Positions 52,701-61,825 of a stretch of DNA of 64,000 nt are shown here, piece after piece. How positions within the stretch are numbered: the first letter of the stretch is position 1; the number at the start of each line of letters is the position of its first letter. Below the pieces are notes generated by a model, which did not search any database, was not told the origin of the DNA, and saw only the letters and a list, made by a program, of their open reading frames with translations. Source of the stretch: Hydractinia symbiolongicarpus (taxonomy: Eukaryota > Cnidaria > Hydrozoa > Anthoathecata > Hydractiniidae). The position numbers and the translations under genes were made by a program. Location: positions 15,167,501 through 15,231,500 of the forward strand of contig NC_079881.1 in the NCBI RefSeq assembly GCF_029227915.1. Direction: 5' to 3'.

Positions 52701-53879
52701 ACGACTTAATACATCGTAGACCATTGAGATTAAAAGGAACAGCCAAATGGAACTTGTCGGAGCTCTTGGAATCAAGTGATTTACGTGTAGACTCCAAATT
52801 AGGCCGTGAAAGGCAATATTAGAGGCTTTAAAGGCCTGTGCACGTAGTTAACAACGTTTTTAGAGCCTGGCGCACAGGTAAACGACTTAATATGGCGTAG
52901 TCCATTGAGATTGAAGAAATAGACCGATGCCAACTTGACCGGGCTCCTGGAATCACGTGAGTTACGTGCAGTCTACTTATTAGGTCGTAAAAGGCGATAA
53001 TTCACACTTTAAAGGCCTGTCCACGTAGTTAGCAGTGTTTTGAGAGCCTGGCGCTCAAGAAAACGAATTAAGACATCGTAGTTCATTGAGATTGAAAGGA
53101 ACAGACCAATGGCAATTTCTCTGTCCTTGTGGAAACACGTGATTGACGTGTAGACTCCTTATTAGGCCGTAAAAGGCGATAATACACACTTTAAAGGCCT
53201 GTCCACGTAGTTAGGAACGGTCTCAGGGCCTGGAGCTTAAGCAATCGACTTAATACATCTTAGTCCATTGAGATTGAAAGGAATAGACTGATGGCCTCCT
53301 GTCTGTGCTCTTGGAACTCCCTGACTTAAGTGTAGTTTCCTTATTACGCCATAAGATGCCATATTACAGGCTTAAAAGGCCTTTGCAAGTAGTTAGGAAC
53401 GTTCTCATAAACCTGGCGCTCAAGAAAGCGACTTAATACATCGTAGTCCATTGAGATTAGAAGGAACAGACTGATGACCACTTGTCGAGGTTTGTGGAAT
53501 CAGGAAATTTAAGTGTAGACTCCTTATTCGGCCGTAAAAGGTCATATTAGACACTTTAAAGGTCTGTGCACGTAGTTAGGAACGTTCCCAGAGCCTCGCG
53601 CTCAAGAAAACGACTTAATACATCGTAGACCATTGAGATTAAAAGGAACAGCCAAATGGAACTTGTCGGAGCTCTTGGAATCAAGTGATTTACGTGTAGA
53701 CTCCAAATTAGGCCGTAAAAGGCCACATTACACGCTTTAAAGGTCTGTACACGTAATTAGGAACGTTCTTAGAGCCTGGCGCTCAAGAAAACGACTTAAT
53801 ATATCGTAGTCTATTGAGATTGAAACGAATAGACAGATGGCAACTTGGTTGGGCTCGCTGAATCACGTGATTTACGTGT

Positions 53880-54000
53880 AGACTCCAAATTAGGCCGTAA
53901 AAGGCCATATTACATAATTCATCGTAGACCATTGAGATTAAAAGGAATAGACCGATGCCAACTTGTCGGAGCTCTTGGAATCACGTGATTTACGTGTAGA
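53880..54000 (+). repeat. Truncated satellite monomer (about 65 bp lost)
   Basis: At 53909-53930 'attacataattcatcgtag' joins the 'attaca' landmark to the 'taatacatcgtag' landmark. The usual section with the TTTAAA dyad, 'gttaggaacg' and 'cctggcgctcaag' is missing. The break explains the non-integral 5390-bp spacing noted in this subregion. Confidence 0.8.
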
Positions 54001-54963
54001 CTTCAAATTAGGTCGTGAAAGGCAATATTAGAGTCTTTAAAGGCCTGTGCACGTACTTAACAACGTTCTCAGAACCTGGCGCTCAAGAAAGCGACCTAAT
54101 ACATTGTAGTCCATTGAGATTAAAAGAAACAGACTGATGACCAATTGTCGGGGTTTGTGGAATCAGGCGATTTACGTGTAGACTCCTTATTGTGGCGTAA
54201 AAGGCCATATTAAAGGCTTAAAAGGACTGTGCGCGTAGTTAGGAACGTTCTTAGAACCTGGTGCTCAAGAAAACGACTTAATATATCGCAGTCTATTGAG
54301 ATTGAAACGAATAGACCGATGGCAACTCGGCTGGGCTCGCTGAATTACCTGATTTACGTGTAGACTCCAAATTAGGCCGTAAAAGGCCACATTACACGCT
54401 TTAAAGGTCTGTCCACGTAGTTAGGAACGTTCTCAGAGCCTGGCACTCAAGAAAACCACTTATTACATCGTAATCCATTGAAATTGAAAGGAATAGACAG
54501 ATGGCCTCCTGTTTGTGCTCTTCGAACTCCCTGACTTAAGTGTTTTCTCCTTGTTAGGCCATAAGCGGCCATATTACACGATTTAAAGGTCTGTCCACGT
54601 AGTTAGGAACGTTCCCAGAGCCTCGCGCGCAAGAAAACGACTTAATACATCGTAGACCATTGAAATTAAAAGGAACAGCCGAATGGAACTTGTCGGAGCT
54701 CTTGGAATCACGTGATTTACGTGTAGACTCCAAATTAGGCCGTGAAAGGCAGTATTAGAGTCTTTAAAGGTCTGATCACGTAGTTAGGAAAGTTCTCAGA
54801 GCCTGGCGCACAGGAAAACGACTTAATATATTGTAGTCCATTGAGATTGAAAGGAATAAACAGATGCCAACTGGTCCGGGCTCGTTGAATCACGTGAGTT
54901 ACGTGCAGTCTACTTATTAGGTCGTAAAAGGCGATATTACACACTTTAAAGGCCAGTCTACGT

Positions 54964-55514
54964 TGTAGGGTTAACCAAAAAAAAAAGACAAGTTTCTCTC
55001 ACACTCTTGATGCTTGTAACGACGTGTTCAAACTACAATATATAAGAAAATGTATGTAGTGAATATTCAAAAAAATGACTAAGGAAATATAACAAATATT
55101 ATAAACTATATAATGCTTACCAGCTTGCCAAGTGTGAGAGCTTTGAAAAATAAACTTGATTAGAATTTAAATAGACTTGCTGAAAAAAAATTGAATTTGT
55201 GAAAGATTATTTAAACTTTTCTTGACATTGAAAAAGATGTGATCACCTCAGTGACTTCAAGTGAACAAGTGAACTGAAAAATCTGCTTTTAAATAAATAA
55301 ATATAAATTCCCTATAGGGTATACTTTACAATTAAATTTTATAACATTGCACAAATTGACATTTAATTAACACAAGGACACAAACAGGTGATTAAATGTT
55401 TACACTAAATACACTTGGGTAACTACACTTGACAACACAATAGTTAAATAAATTACAGAACAAACATGGCAGACAAAACATAAAGACAAATTTTAACATA
55501 GAGCTGACTCAACA
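54964..55514 (-). repeat. 3' LTR of the BEL/Pao element
   Basis: 551 bp, the downstream LTR in the element's orientation. It should provide transcript 3'-end formation. No canonical AATAAA was found on the minus strand; ATTAAA occurs at 55362-55367, but it lies very close to the TATA-like site, so its use is doubtful. Identical to the 5' LTR except t at 54997. Confidence 0.95.
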
Positions 55515-55520
55515 CTCCCC
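55515..55520 (-). promoter_or_regulatory. Short polypurine tract for plus-strand priming
   Basis: GGGGAG on the coding strand, immediately upstream of the 3' LTR (TGTTGAG). The position and purine run fit a polypurine tract. It is short, preceded by TT, with 21 nt between it and the pol stop. Confidence 0.65.
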
Positions 55521-55541
55521 AACGATGATAAAATTTGTACT

Positions 55542-58500
55542 TTATTTTGAACAATAACTTGAGTCATTAAGAAACTTGGAATCGCAATACTGTGCAGCTT
55601 TGTATAGTTCCTCGTACAAATTCAATTCGTCAATTCGATGAATAACAATCAAGTTTCTAACTGAGCGATGGGTTTCGCGATCAACGTTTTCATTGTTATT
55701 TCGATATTTAACAAGAACTCGTCTAATTTTATCGTCTCGACCATAATCGACCGACTTGATCATACCAAATTGATAATTCGAACTTAACATTGATTCTTGT
55801 TTTAAAAATAAAACTACGTCGCCTTCTTGAACATCCACATCCGATCTGAACCATTTCGGATGATCCATTAATTTGGGAACATGCGAAATTAACCAATTCT
55901 CATACCATGTATCGAATATCTTCTTATTCGTTCTCAGAATTTTATCGTAATCGTTAACTACTTTCATACTTCCAATCGGACTTCGTTCGTTATTTCGACC
56001 TAATCTTAAACGATTAGGGGTTATCAGATCCATGGCTTCAAAATTGGATTTGTTGTTTCCAAGAGCCAAAGGTAGGTTGTTAATACTGTTGGCGATGGAC
56101 GATGCTATTGTTTCCCATTGAATAATCGACAATCTTGAATTATGTAAATTCTTCTCAAGTGAAACTTTTATTTGACGAATCTTACGTTCGACTTTACCAT
56201 GCATGCTATGAGCACCAACAGGGCATACTTTAAATTCGACTGCCTCGTTTTGATGAAGTTGATATTTAATGTTGACAAAATCCAATCGCATTGATTCGCA
56301 ACCTTTCACTAACTGACTGCCTTCATCTGGAAGGAGTACTTTTGGATAACCGACTTCACATGCAAATCTTGTGAAGGCTTGTAGAAATGCAGAAGTGCTG
56401 TAATCTTCCATCACCTTGATATTAACCGTTGATGTTGTTGTACAGCAAAAAACTATCAACCATATTTTGACAGTGGTTCGTCGATGATGCATCGAGTATG
56501 AAAGAAATGGACCTGAAAGATCAAGCTGCGTAATATAAAACACAGGTGCAATAGTTAGATTGTGTTTTGATACAGGTCCCATTACCACTTCCAATGTCCT
56601 TTTCTCCAAGTACCTGCATCTTGCGCAAGCAGCTTTCACCTTTTTTACCAATGATCTTCCTTCAATGATGTAAATCTGCTTTAATACATATCTCCATGTT
56701 GTCTCGACCCCTGAATGACGTACAGTTTTGTCATGCCAGTGAATATCGTTTACAACACTGTATGCTATCGGTGAATGTCGGTCGACCACTGGGACACAAA
56801 ATGTTGTTGATGACAGGTCCTTCATAACTTTTGTTGCTTGTCCAACAATCGTAACTTCATCTGTCGGAAGAATCCTTCCAGAGTAAAGGAGAATTCCATC
56901 CTTTTCGTGACTGATTTTTTCATATTGATTTGACTTCAGGAATTGTTTAATTTCCATTGTTGCCTTCTTGTGGAAATAGTTTTCTGCGTCTTTTATCTCC
57001 ACATCTGACAGAACAACGATATTTTTGATTTTTGATGATTGATTTGATGAAATCTTGTTTAAATTTTTTATACGACAATTTCGTATAAATCTAAAAACAA
57101 TGGCGAGGATTCTTACCACTACTTTCCAGCGATGTCTGTTGGGATCGATAAGGTATTTCGAAAATTGATATCTGTCAGATATTTCTTTTGTGATGGTAGA
57201 ATCAAGAGCTAGGTATGTGGTTTGTGGCTCTGGTTCGTATTTTGGTGGAGTTTCACGTTTAATCAATTGAAGATTTTGGTTATTTAGAACAATTTCCTTA
57301 GCATCCATCATTGGAAAATTGGACTCTTCACCTCTCATCCACTCGAAACCTCTACACCAAACAGATTCAGTTAGAACATTGCTAATGGAAATACATCTTC
57401 GGGTACCAATATCTGCAATCATATCTTCTGATCTGACATATCTCCATTGATCAATAGATGTGAATCTTTGAATTTCTATAACTCGATTTCTTACGTATTG
57501 CTTTAGAGCTCGATTTTCATTCGCTAACCAGTACAGGACAATTTGGCTATCTGTGAATTTGATGGCTTTCTTGTGGATCTTATGAAGAGATCTTCTTACC
57601 ACTTCACCACAATGTGTGTTGACAATAGCTGCGAATAACTCTGCTCGAGGCTGTGACATACCGTCTGGAATTAAGCGAGATTTTGCAAAAATGAGTTGAG
57701 AAGAAAATCCTTTACTTTTTCTTTTGAATCGAATGTAGATGGCAACACAAACCAGTGATTGGCTGGCATCTCCAAAATCTAATGTGGATGCGTCAAGGCT
57801 TTCCGCATCATCTGGAACAACTGCTCGTTGAAATCGGATGTTTTTTATTTCATCCATCATTTGAAAGTGTGATATCCAAATTGATCTCAAGGAAGCGGGA
57901 ATTATGTCATCCCAATCCAAGAAGCGTTTCACAAGTTCGTGCAGATCCATTTTCATCGTGGCAGTAATTGGAGTTAACATTCCTGAGATGTCAAAGATTT
58001 CTGCCACCTTCGATGCGCAATTCCGTCTGGTGAGTTGCTCTGGTATTTGTGTGATCTGCTTCACTTTGCGACCACGATGTTTCTTTGCAAAGTTAAGATC
58101 TTTGATATCGAGGGAAATTTCATCTACCTTTGGATACCAAAGAAGACCAGCCACACACAGCGTGAGTCCATCACTTGATAAATTTTCTTGTGGCTTCTTC
58201 CCAGATATTGTGACACCTTTGAGTGTGAATCCACCACGATTTAGAACTAGTTCCAGTTCATCTACTCTTTGTAACGTTTGATCCATTGTTGGACAGCCTG
58301 ACATACAGTCATCAACGTATATGTCTTTGCAGACGGTTTCATATACCTCCGGGTATGGTTCTTGAAATAATTTGGCAGTTTCTCGTAGACCACGTTCTGC
58401 CTGATTTCCAGATGACTTTACACCATAGATGATTGTCTTGATAACTTTTTCCTCCGGCGGTTTATTTGGATCTAACTGCTGTTGCCACAAGTATCGTTGA

Positions 58501-59156
58501 TAGCACCAGTCCTCTTCACGAAGTTTGACAGCATTATACATTTTTTGTATATCTGTGTGGAATCCAACTTTGTGTATTCTCCATCGAATGAAGATTTCGA
58601 CAAGATTGTTCATGTTATTTCGACCTTTGGCAAGGATACTGTTAAGGCTGAATCCAGTTGATGTTGGTTGTGATGCATCGTATACAATGCGACATGGTGT
58701 TGTTGTTGAATTATCTTTCCATGCCACCCTCCAAGGAATGTAGTTTTTCATTTGATTTTTAGCAAGTGATGTTTGAATATTGGCTGGTAGATTTTTAACG
58801 TATTCAACAAAACCAAGTGAGTGAAGTTTGGCCTCTGATTTTATAATTGATTCTTTATCTGCTTGATTTTTCTCCAATCGTTTCAGTTGTTGGAAGTATA
58901 CGTTCAGAGCTTTGTGTCGATTCGGACTTAAATTGATACTTGGGTCTCGCATGAATGGAAGGTTAGCGATCGTAATGCAGTTCTTGATATCAACATGCAC
59001 AGATTTATTAGTAACCTCTTGTTCTATTTCCTCCTTGATTGACAACGATTCATTTTGGTCATGGTTTTTGCAAGTTGAACACGTACGACATTTGATGCAT
59101 CTGTAATTTATTTCGCTCCCTGCAGCTTCCACTTGTTTAAAAGATTTGATGTTTTT
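55542..59156 (-). CDS. pol: Pol: reverse transcriptase, RNase H, integrase
   Basis: Open for 1204 codons directly after the Gag-Pro UAA, in the same phase, with no ATG until well inside; residue 1 here is the GTG at 59132. Residues 12-21 hold C-x2-C-x2-C-x2-C, a possible zinc site. RT ~100-330 has the first catalytic Asp in 'FHTDIQKMY' (D194) and Y272-V-D-D275. RNase H ~445-580 has candidate acidic residues D455, E498, D528 and D574. Integrase has H800/H806 with C836-x2-C839 (H798 is an alternative first His), then D871, D936 and E982 (D-x45-E). Residues ~1090-1170 look like DUF5641, common at the C terminus of BEL/Pao pol. All catalytic residues look present. It is probably made as Gag-Pro-Pol by UAA readthrough; if not, this copy is defective. 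Function is inferred from the family. Confidence 0.94.
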   Translation of the reverse strand, partial: KNIKSFKQVEAAGSEINYRCIKCRTCSTCKNHDQNESLSIKEEIEQEVTNKSVHVDIKNCITIANLPFMRDPSINLSPNRHKALNVYFQQLKRLEKNQADKESIIKSEAKLHSLGFVEYVKNLPANIQTSLAKNQMKNYIPWRVAWKDNSTTTPCRIVYDASQPTSTGFSLNSILAKGRNNMNNLVEIFIRWRIHKVGFHTDIQKMYNAVKLREEDWCYQRYLWQQQLDPNKPPEEKVIKTIIYGVKSSGNQAERGLRETAKLFQEPYPEVYETVCKDIYVDDCMSGCPTMDQTLQRVDELELVLNRGGFTLKGVTISGKKPQENLSSDGLTLCVAGLLWYPKVDEISLDIKDLNFAKKHRGRKVKQITQIPEQLTRRNCASKVAEIFDISGMLTPITATMKMDLHELVKRFLDWDDIIPASLRSIWISHFQMMDEIKNIRFQRAVVPDDAESLDASTLDFGDASQSLVCVAIYIRFKRKSKGFSSQLIFAKSRLIPDGMSQPRAELFAAIVNTHCGEVVRRSLHKIHKKAIKFTDSQIVLYWLANENRALKQYVRNRVIEIQRFTSIDQWRYVRSEDMIADIGTRRCISISNVLTESVWCRGFEWMRGEESNFPMMDAKEIVLNNQNLQLIKRETPPKYEPEPQTTYLALDSTITKEISDRYQFSKYLIDPNRHRWKVVVRILAIVFRFIRNCRIKNLNKISSNQSSKIKNIVVLSDVEIKDAENYFHKKATMEIKQFLKSNQYEKISHEKDGILLYSGRILPTDEVTIVGQATKVMKDLSSTTFCVPVVDRHSPIAYSVVNDIHWHDKTVRHSGVETTWRYVLKQIYIIEGRSLVKKVKAACARCRYLEKRTLEVVMGPVSKHNLTIAPVFYITQLDLSGPFLSYSMHHRRTTVKIWLIVFCCTTTSTVNIKVMEDYSTSAFLQAFTRFACEVGYPKVLLPDEGSQLVKGCESMRLDFVNIKYQLHQNEAVEFKVCPVGAHSMHGKVERKIRQIKVSLEKNLHNSRLSIIQWETIASSIANSINNLPLALGNNKSNFEAMDLITPNRLRLGRNNERSPIGSMKVVNDYDKILRTNKKIFDTWYENWLISHVPKLMDHPKWFRSDVDVQEGDVVLFLKQESMLSSNYQFGMIKSVDYGRDDKIRRVLVKYRNNNENVDRETHRSVRNLIVIHRIDELNLYEELYKAAQYCDSKFLNDSSYCSK

Positions 59157-59162
59157 TTATAC
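59151..59162 (-). other. In-frame UAA stop between gag-pro and pol, with a run of seven A
   Basis: On the coding strand the codons read GTA TAA AAA AAC. One stop codon separates two long open frames that are otherwise continuous and in the same phase. A-AAA-AAC is a classical slippery heptamer, but it lies after the stop and a -1 shift is not needed to reach pol, so readthrough or mutation is the simpler explanation. Confidence 0.85.
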
Positions 59163-61799
59163 AAACGTGTGGTGATTATTCTCAAAGTCAAAGTTATTAA
59201 CGTCATTTACTGAAATGTCAAATAAATCATTTTTATATCCTAACAGGGAAACATCTGGGTTTACTTGATACCCATTCTTAAAAAGACAATGTTGATTTGA
59301 TAGAAAGGATTTGCAATAAGATAAATGGTGATACCTTTCAATTTGGGTGAATACTTCATGCGGCCCTCCAATCACACCATAACTACCATCAGTATTTTTA
59401 AAATGTGATTTATAAATTGTTAACCCGGATGGCATCTGGTATACTGCTTCAGGAAAGTATCGTAGGTATTTCACTCCCAGCATGAAGTCTGTTTCTCCAC
59501 CGACGAATGGTAACAAAGAAGGTAAGTTTCTTACATCATTTGCTGATTGACGGTATGATTCTTTAATATCAGACTCTACTCTTCCACCAAGTGGGTATTT
59601 TGGGAACGTTGCTGTTACTTGTTCCATGCATAATCCTGACATCACAGCATCTCCTCCATTAGCAAGTGGCAGTGTGACACTATATATTCCATGAGGTGTT
59701 TTTGTCGTGATACCTCCGACTCCACCAAGGGTTATCGGTCCAGTACACTCTTGAACTGCACGTTGCCCAAGCTTATGAACAGCATTGAGTCTGCTTATAA
59801 AATCACCACATCCTGTATCGTAGAACATCGAGTATTGGTGATTATCAATCTCGATTGTTTGTAGCATATAGATTGCTTTATTGTCTTCCTTTTCGTTGAT
59901 TAACGTTGATTTATAGCTAGAGCTTTTGGTTGCTTCAACATGGTGTGACAATTTGATATCCTTTGCATAAGAAGGTAATTCAACTTGATATCGTCTCAAA
60001 ATACATCTGGTTTTGTAGATGTCGAGTACGTCTTGATTTTCTTCGTTGTCCTTGTGTTCTTCACACACAAGAATATGTTTCTTTCTTGGGTACTTATCAT
60101 GCGAAGGATGCTTACAAATAAAGTCCCTTTGACAATGACCTTCTTTGTGTTTGCCTCTATTCATTGTTGCACCTGGAAAAAGACACTGAAAACAGAGGCC
60201 TTTAGATCTCAGCACTGAAAATCGTTCAGCTGGTGACATATTGACAAAGCGTTCACAAACAAAATACTGTACAATTTTTGTGCCTCCGGGACCATTGGTC
60301 ATCACATGATCAGGTTGATTACAGATAAAACAAGAATTTGGTACCTCATTAAAATCGGTGAGATCTTGATCATTCTTTCCAGTATAATGCGACTGTCGGT
60401 TACCATATTTTGATGGAACTTTTCTTGGTTCTAGTGTGGTATTTTGAAGTAGGGCTTTCTGTTGATAAACTTTGATTTCTTTTTCCAAGAATATGATGAG
60501 TTTATGCCACTTACTTTCTCCTACTGAATCATCATCACAACTAGCAGCCAACCACCTTGTCACTCTGTTATCACCGATCAATTTATAGATCCTTTCCAGA
60601 CCATCACCATAGAATAACTCATTTTCAATTCTGTGACACTTCGCTAAGTGTATCAGATCCTTCATGATGTTGACAATGTGGCTAAGTCCTTCAACCACCT
60701 TTTCTGGATCCTTGTGCTTCAGTTCAGTTTTATTCAACTCTGCCATTTTCTTTGATAATAGCGTTTTCTGATCTCCATATGCATCTTTAAGTCTCCTCCA
60801 GATCTCATTGATATTAGTTACATTTCTCACCAGTGTCAACGCTGGGTGTTCTAAAAAATTATTCTTCAGAAGATCTGGTAGAACAGCATTAGGTGTGGAT
60901 CTTAGGTACAATTTTTCGAAGTCAGTTTGAAATGTATATATATCACAAACACTGCCATAACCTTTAAATATAGGTAATTTTATATTCAAAGTTGATGAGT
61001 TAAACTTCTCCACTTTTGAAAGTTCCCTATCCTGATATTCCTGATCAAGGGTTTTGATGTAACAGTTTTTGAGATCAACAAGTTTGTCATACCTTTTATT
61101 TAGATCATCTAAATTACCTTCATCCTTCCCTTTCGCGGTTTCGATCATTTCTTTAAAGGATTTTCTTAATGTTTCCATCTGGCTTAACTGCTCCGGCAAA
61201 TCCTCTTTTCTCTTTTTGATTTCCTTATCATCCAAGGTGGACAGGGATGATGTGAAAGATTCCTGTAAATACGAAATTAACTGAATGATTTCATTGACAA
61301 GGAATTTCATTTTTCTTTCTGATGATTCTATGTCGCCAAGATTTTGTCTTTCTCGTAATCTCTGTCGACGCTCTCTCTTCATCATAACGAAACTCTTCAT
61401 GCTTTCGATTTTGAGAGTATATGATTTACCATACGTTCCTTCGTAAAGTTCCTTTAAGTTTGCTGATAGCTCCCTGTGTTTTCGCCTATACTGGGTGCGT
61501 AAATTTTCCATTTGCTTGATATTCGAATCTATATCTTCAATTGATTCGCCATAATATCCTGACTGGTTTTCATCCACAAAATCGTCAATGTCATCAGCTA
61601 GTATTGATTCATCGATTGATAGTTGAATAACTGGGTCTGAGTTTTTGCTGATACTAGTGTCTTCGGATGCCATTACTACAATTTTTCCATCTACTGGAGT
61701 ATCTTGAACTTGAGAAGAAATTTGATTTATAGCTCCAGTAGCATGTAATGATTTGTAGTCAATACGAACTTTATCGGCGATCCTTTCACTACGCCTCAT
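59157..61799 (-). CDS. gag-pro: Gag-protease polyprotein of the BEL/Pao element
   Basis: 880 residues from the first ATG at 61799. The frame opens two codons earlier at a TTG, and the residue numbers here count from that TTG. The product should form the particle and process the polyprotein. Residues ~50-100 are acidic; ~90-270 are highly charged and probably coiled-coil. ~270-450 carries the BEL Gag core ('LPIFKGYGSVCDIYTFQTDF', DUF1759-like). A Cys/His-rich region follows, with C492-x2-C495-x4-H500, C538-x2-C541, and further His/Cys at 553-569, suiting nucleic-acid binding. An aspartic protease lies at ~645-785, with catalytic D663-T664-G665 and a downstream 'DFMLGVKYL' typical of retropepsins in this group. 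The last ~95 residues are unassigned. The frame is free of stops until UAA at 59157-59159 and is in phase with pol. The domain calls are from motifs only. Confidence 0.93.
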   Translation of the reverse strand: MRRSERIADKVRIDYKSLHATGAINQISSQVQDTPVDGKIVVMASEDTSISKNSDPVIQLSIDESILADDIDDFVDENQSGYYGESIEDIDSNIKQMENLRTQYRRKHRELSANLKELYEGTYGKSYTLKIESMKSFVMMKRERRQRLRERQNLGDIESSERKMKFLVNEIIQLISYLQESFTSSLSTLDDKEIKKRKEDLPEQLSQMETLRKSFKEMIETAKGKDEGNLDDLNKRYDKLVDLKNCYIKTLDQEYQDRELSKVEKFNSSTLNIKLPIFKGYGSVCDIYTFQTDFEKLYLRSTPNAVLPDLLKNNFLEHPALTLVRNVTNINEIWRRLKDAYGDQKTLLSKKMAELNKTELKHKDPEKVVEGLSHIVNIMKDLIHLAKCHRIENELFYGDGLERIYKLIGDNRVTRWLAASCDDDSVGESKWHKLIIFLEKEIKVYQQKALLQNTTLEPRKVPSKYGNRQSHYTGKNDQDLTDFNEVPNSCFICNQPDHVMTNGPGGTKIVQYFVCERFVNMSPAERFSVLRSKGLCFQCLFPGATMNRGKHKEGHCQRDFICKHPSHDKYPRKKHILVCEEHKDNEENQDVLDIYKTRCILRRYQVELPSYAKDIKLSHHVEATKSSSYKSTLINEKEDNKAIYMLQTIEIDNHQYSMFYDTGCGDFISRLNAVHKLGQRAVQECTGPITLGGVGGITTKTPHGIYSVTLPLANGGDAVMSGLCMEQVTATFPKYPLGGRVESDIKESYRQSANDVRNLPSLLPFVGGETDFMLGVKYLRYFPEAVYQMPSGLTIYKSHFKNTDGSYGVIGGPHEVFTQIERYHHLSYCKSFLSNQHCLFKNGYQVNPDVSLLGYKNDLFDISVNDVNNFDFENNHHTFV

Positions 61800-61825
61800 T
61801 AACAAACAATCGCCTGCTGTTTGAA
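61800..61825 (-). other. 26-nt leader between 5' LTR and gag ATG; primer-binding region
   Basis: The whole untranslated leader between the LTR end and the first ATG (61797-61799) is 26 nt, so the primer-binding site must lie here or overlap gag. It starts TTCAAACAGCAGG on the coding strand and lacks the TGG expected next to the LTR for a primer ending in CCA. I cannot name the primer tRNA. Confidence 0.5.

Larger units (their letters stand above)
1..54963 (+). repeat. Satellite array, ~182-bp monomer, left block
   Basis: Head-to-tail array of a monomer of about 182 bp, seen directly: the landmark ending in 'attaca' recurs at about 1, 183, 365 and so on, with most units 181-183 bp. Landmarks in order are a TTTAAA-centred dyad, 'acgtagttaggaacgtt', 'gagcctggcgctcaag', 'gacttaatacatcgtag', 'ccattgagattgaaagga', a variable section (either a cacgtg-bearing or a cttaag-bearing version), and 'ttaggccgtaaaaggcc'. 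By length there are about 302 monomers. I saw no inverted monomer and no unrelated insert before 54963. Because 182 is not a multiple of three, any reading frame shifts at each unit, so the array is not coding. A centromeric or pericentromeric role is inference from period, homogeneity and higher-order structure. Confidence 0.97.
43021..54963 (+). repeat. More diverged satellite with remnants of older long periodicities
   Basis: Monomers here differ from each other more than in the left 40 kb, and no near-identical tandem block is seen. Old long-range pairs remain: 'aatgtctgtccacgtcgtta' at 47371 and 51741 (4370 bp, 24 monomers); 'ggacctccctgacttaagtg' at 47126 and 50951 (3825 bp, 21 monomers); 'aaaggactgtgcgcgtag' at 48831 and 54221 (5390 bp, about 30 monomers once a truncated unit is allowed for). 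An 8-bp repeat of 'ggcgata' lies at 47898-47911. Only satellite is seen. Confidence 0.8.

Noticed and set aside
169-54944. Many minus-strand open frames of 60-85 codons with similar predicted peptides across the satellite
   Set aside because: Each spans little more than one monomer, the 182-bp period changes frame at every unit, and the resemblance between peptides only mirrors the repeat. No splice, promoter or domain evidence.
1-54963. CRISPR array
   Set aside because: The repeat is a continuous 182-bp tandem monomer; there is no short repeat with unrelated spacers, and the context is eukaryotic.
54964-54980. Telomere-like 'tagggttaacc' at the LTR end
   Set aside because: Only about one and a half TTAGGG units and identical in both LTRs; it is part of the LTR terminus and not a telomeric array.
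57755-59106. Plus-strand open frames of 64-125 codons opposite pol
   Set aside because: They lie antisense to the conserved RT/RNase H coding sequence and show no recognisable domain; they are shadows of pol.
59145-59160. Programmed -1 frameshift at A-AAA-AAC between gag-pro and pol
   Set aside because: The heptamer lies after the UAA and pol is already in the gag-pro phase, so a -1 shift would leave the pol frame.
59985-61284. Plus-strand open frames opposite gag-pro
   Set aside because: Antisense shadows of the Gag-protease frame with no supporting features.
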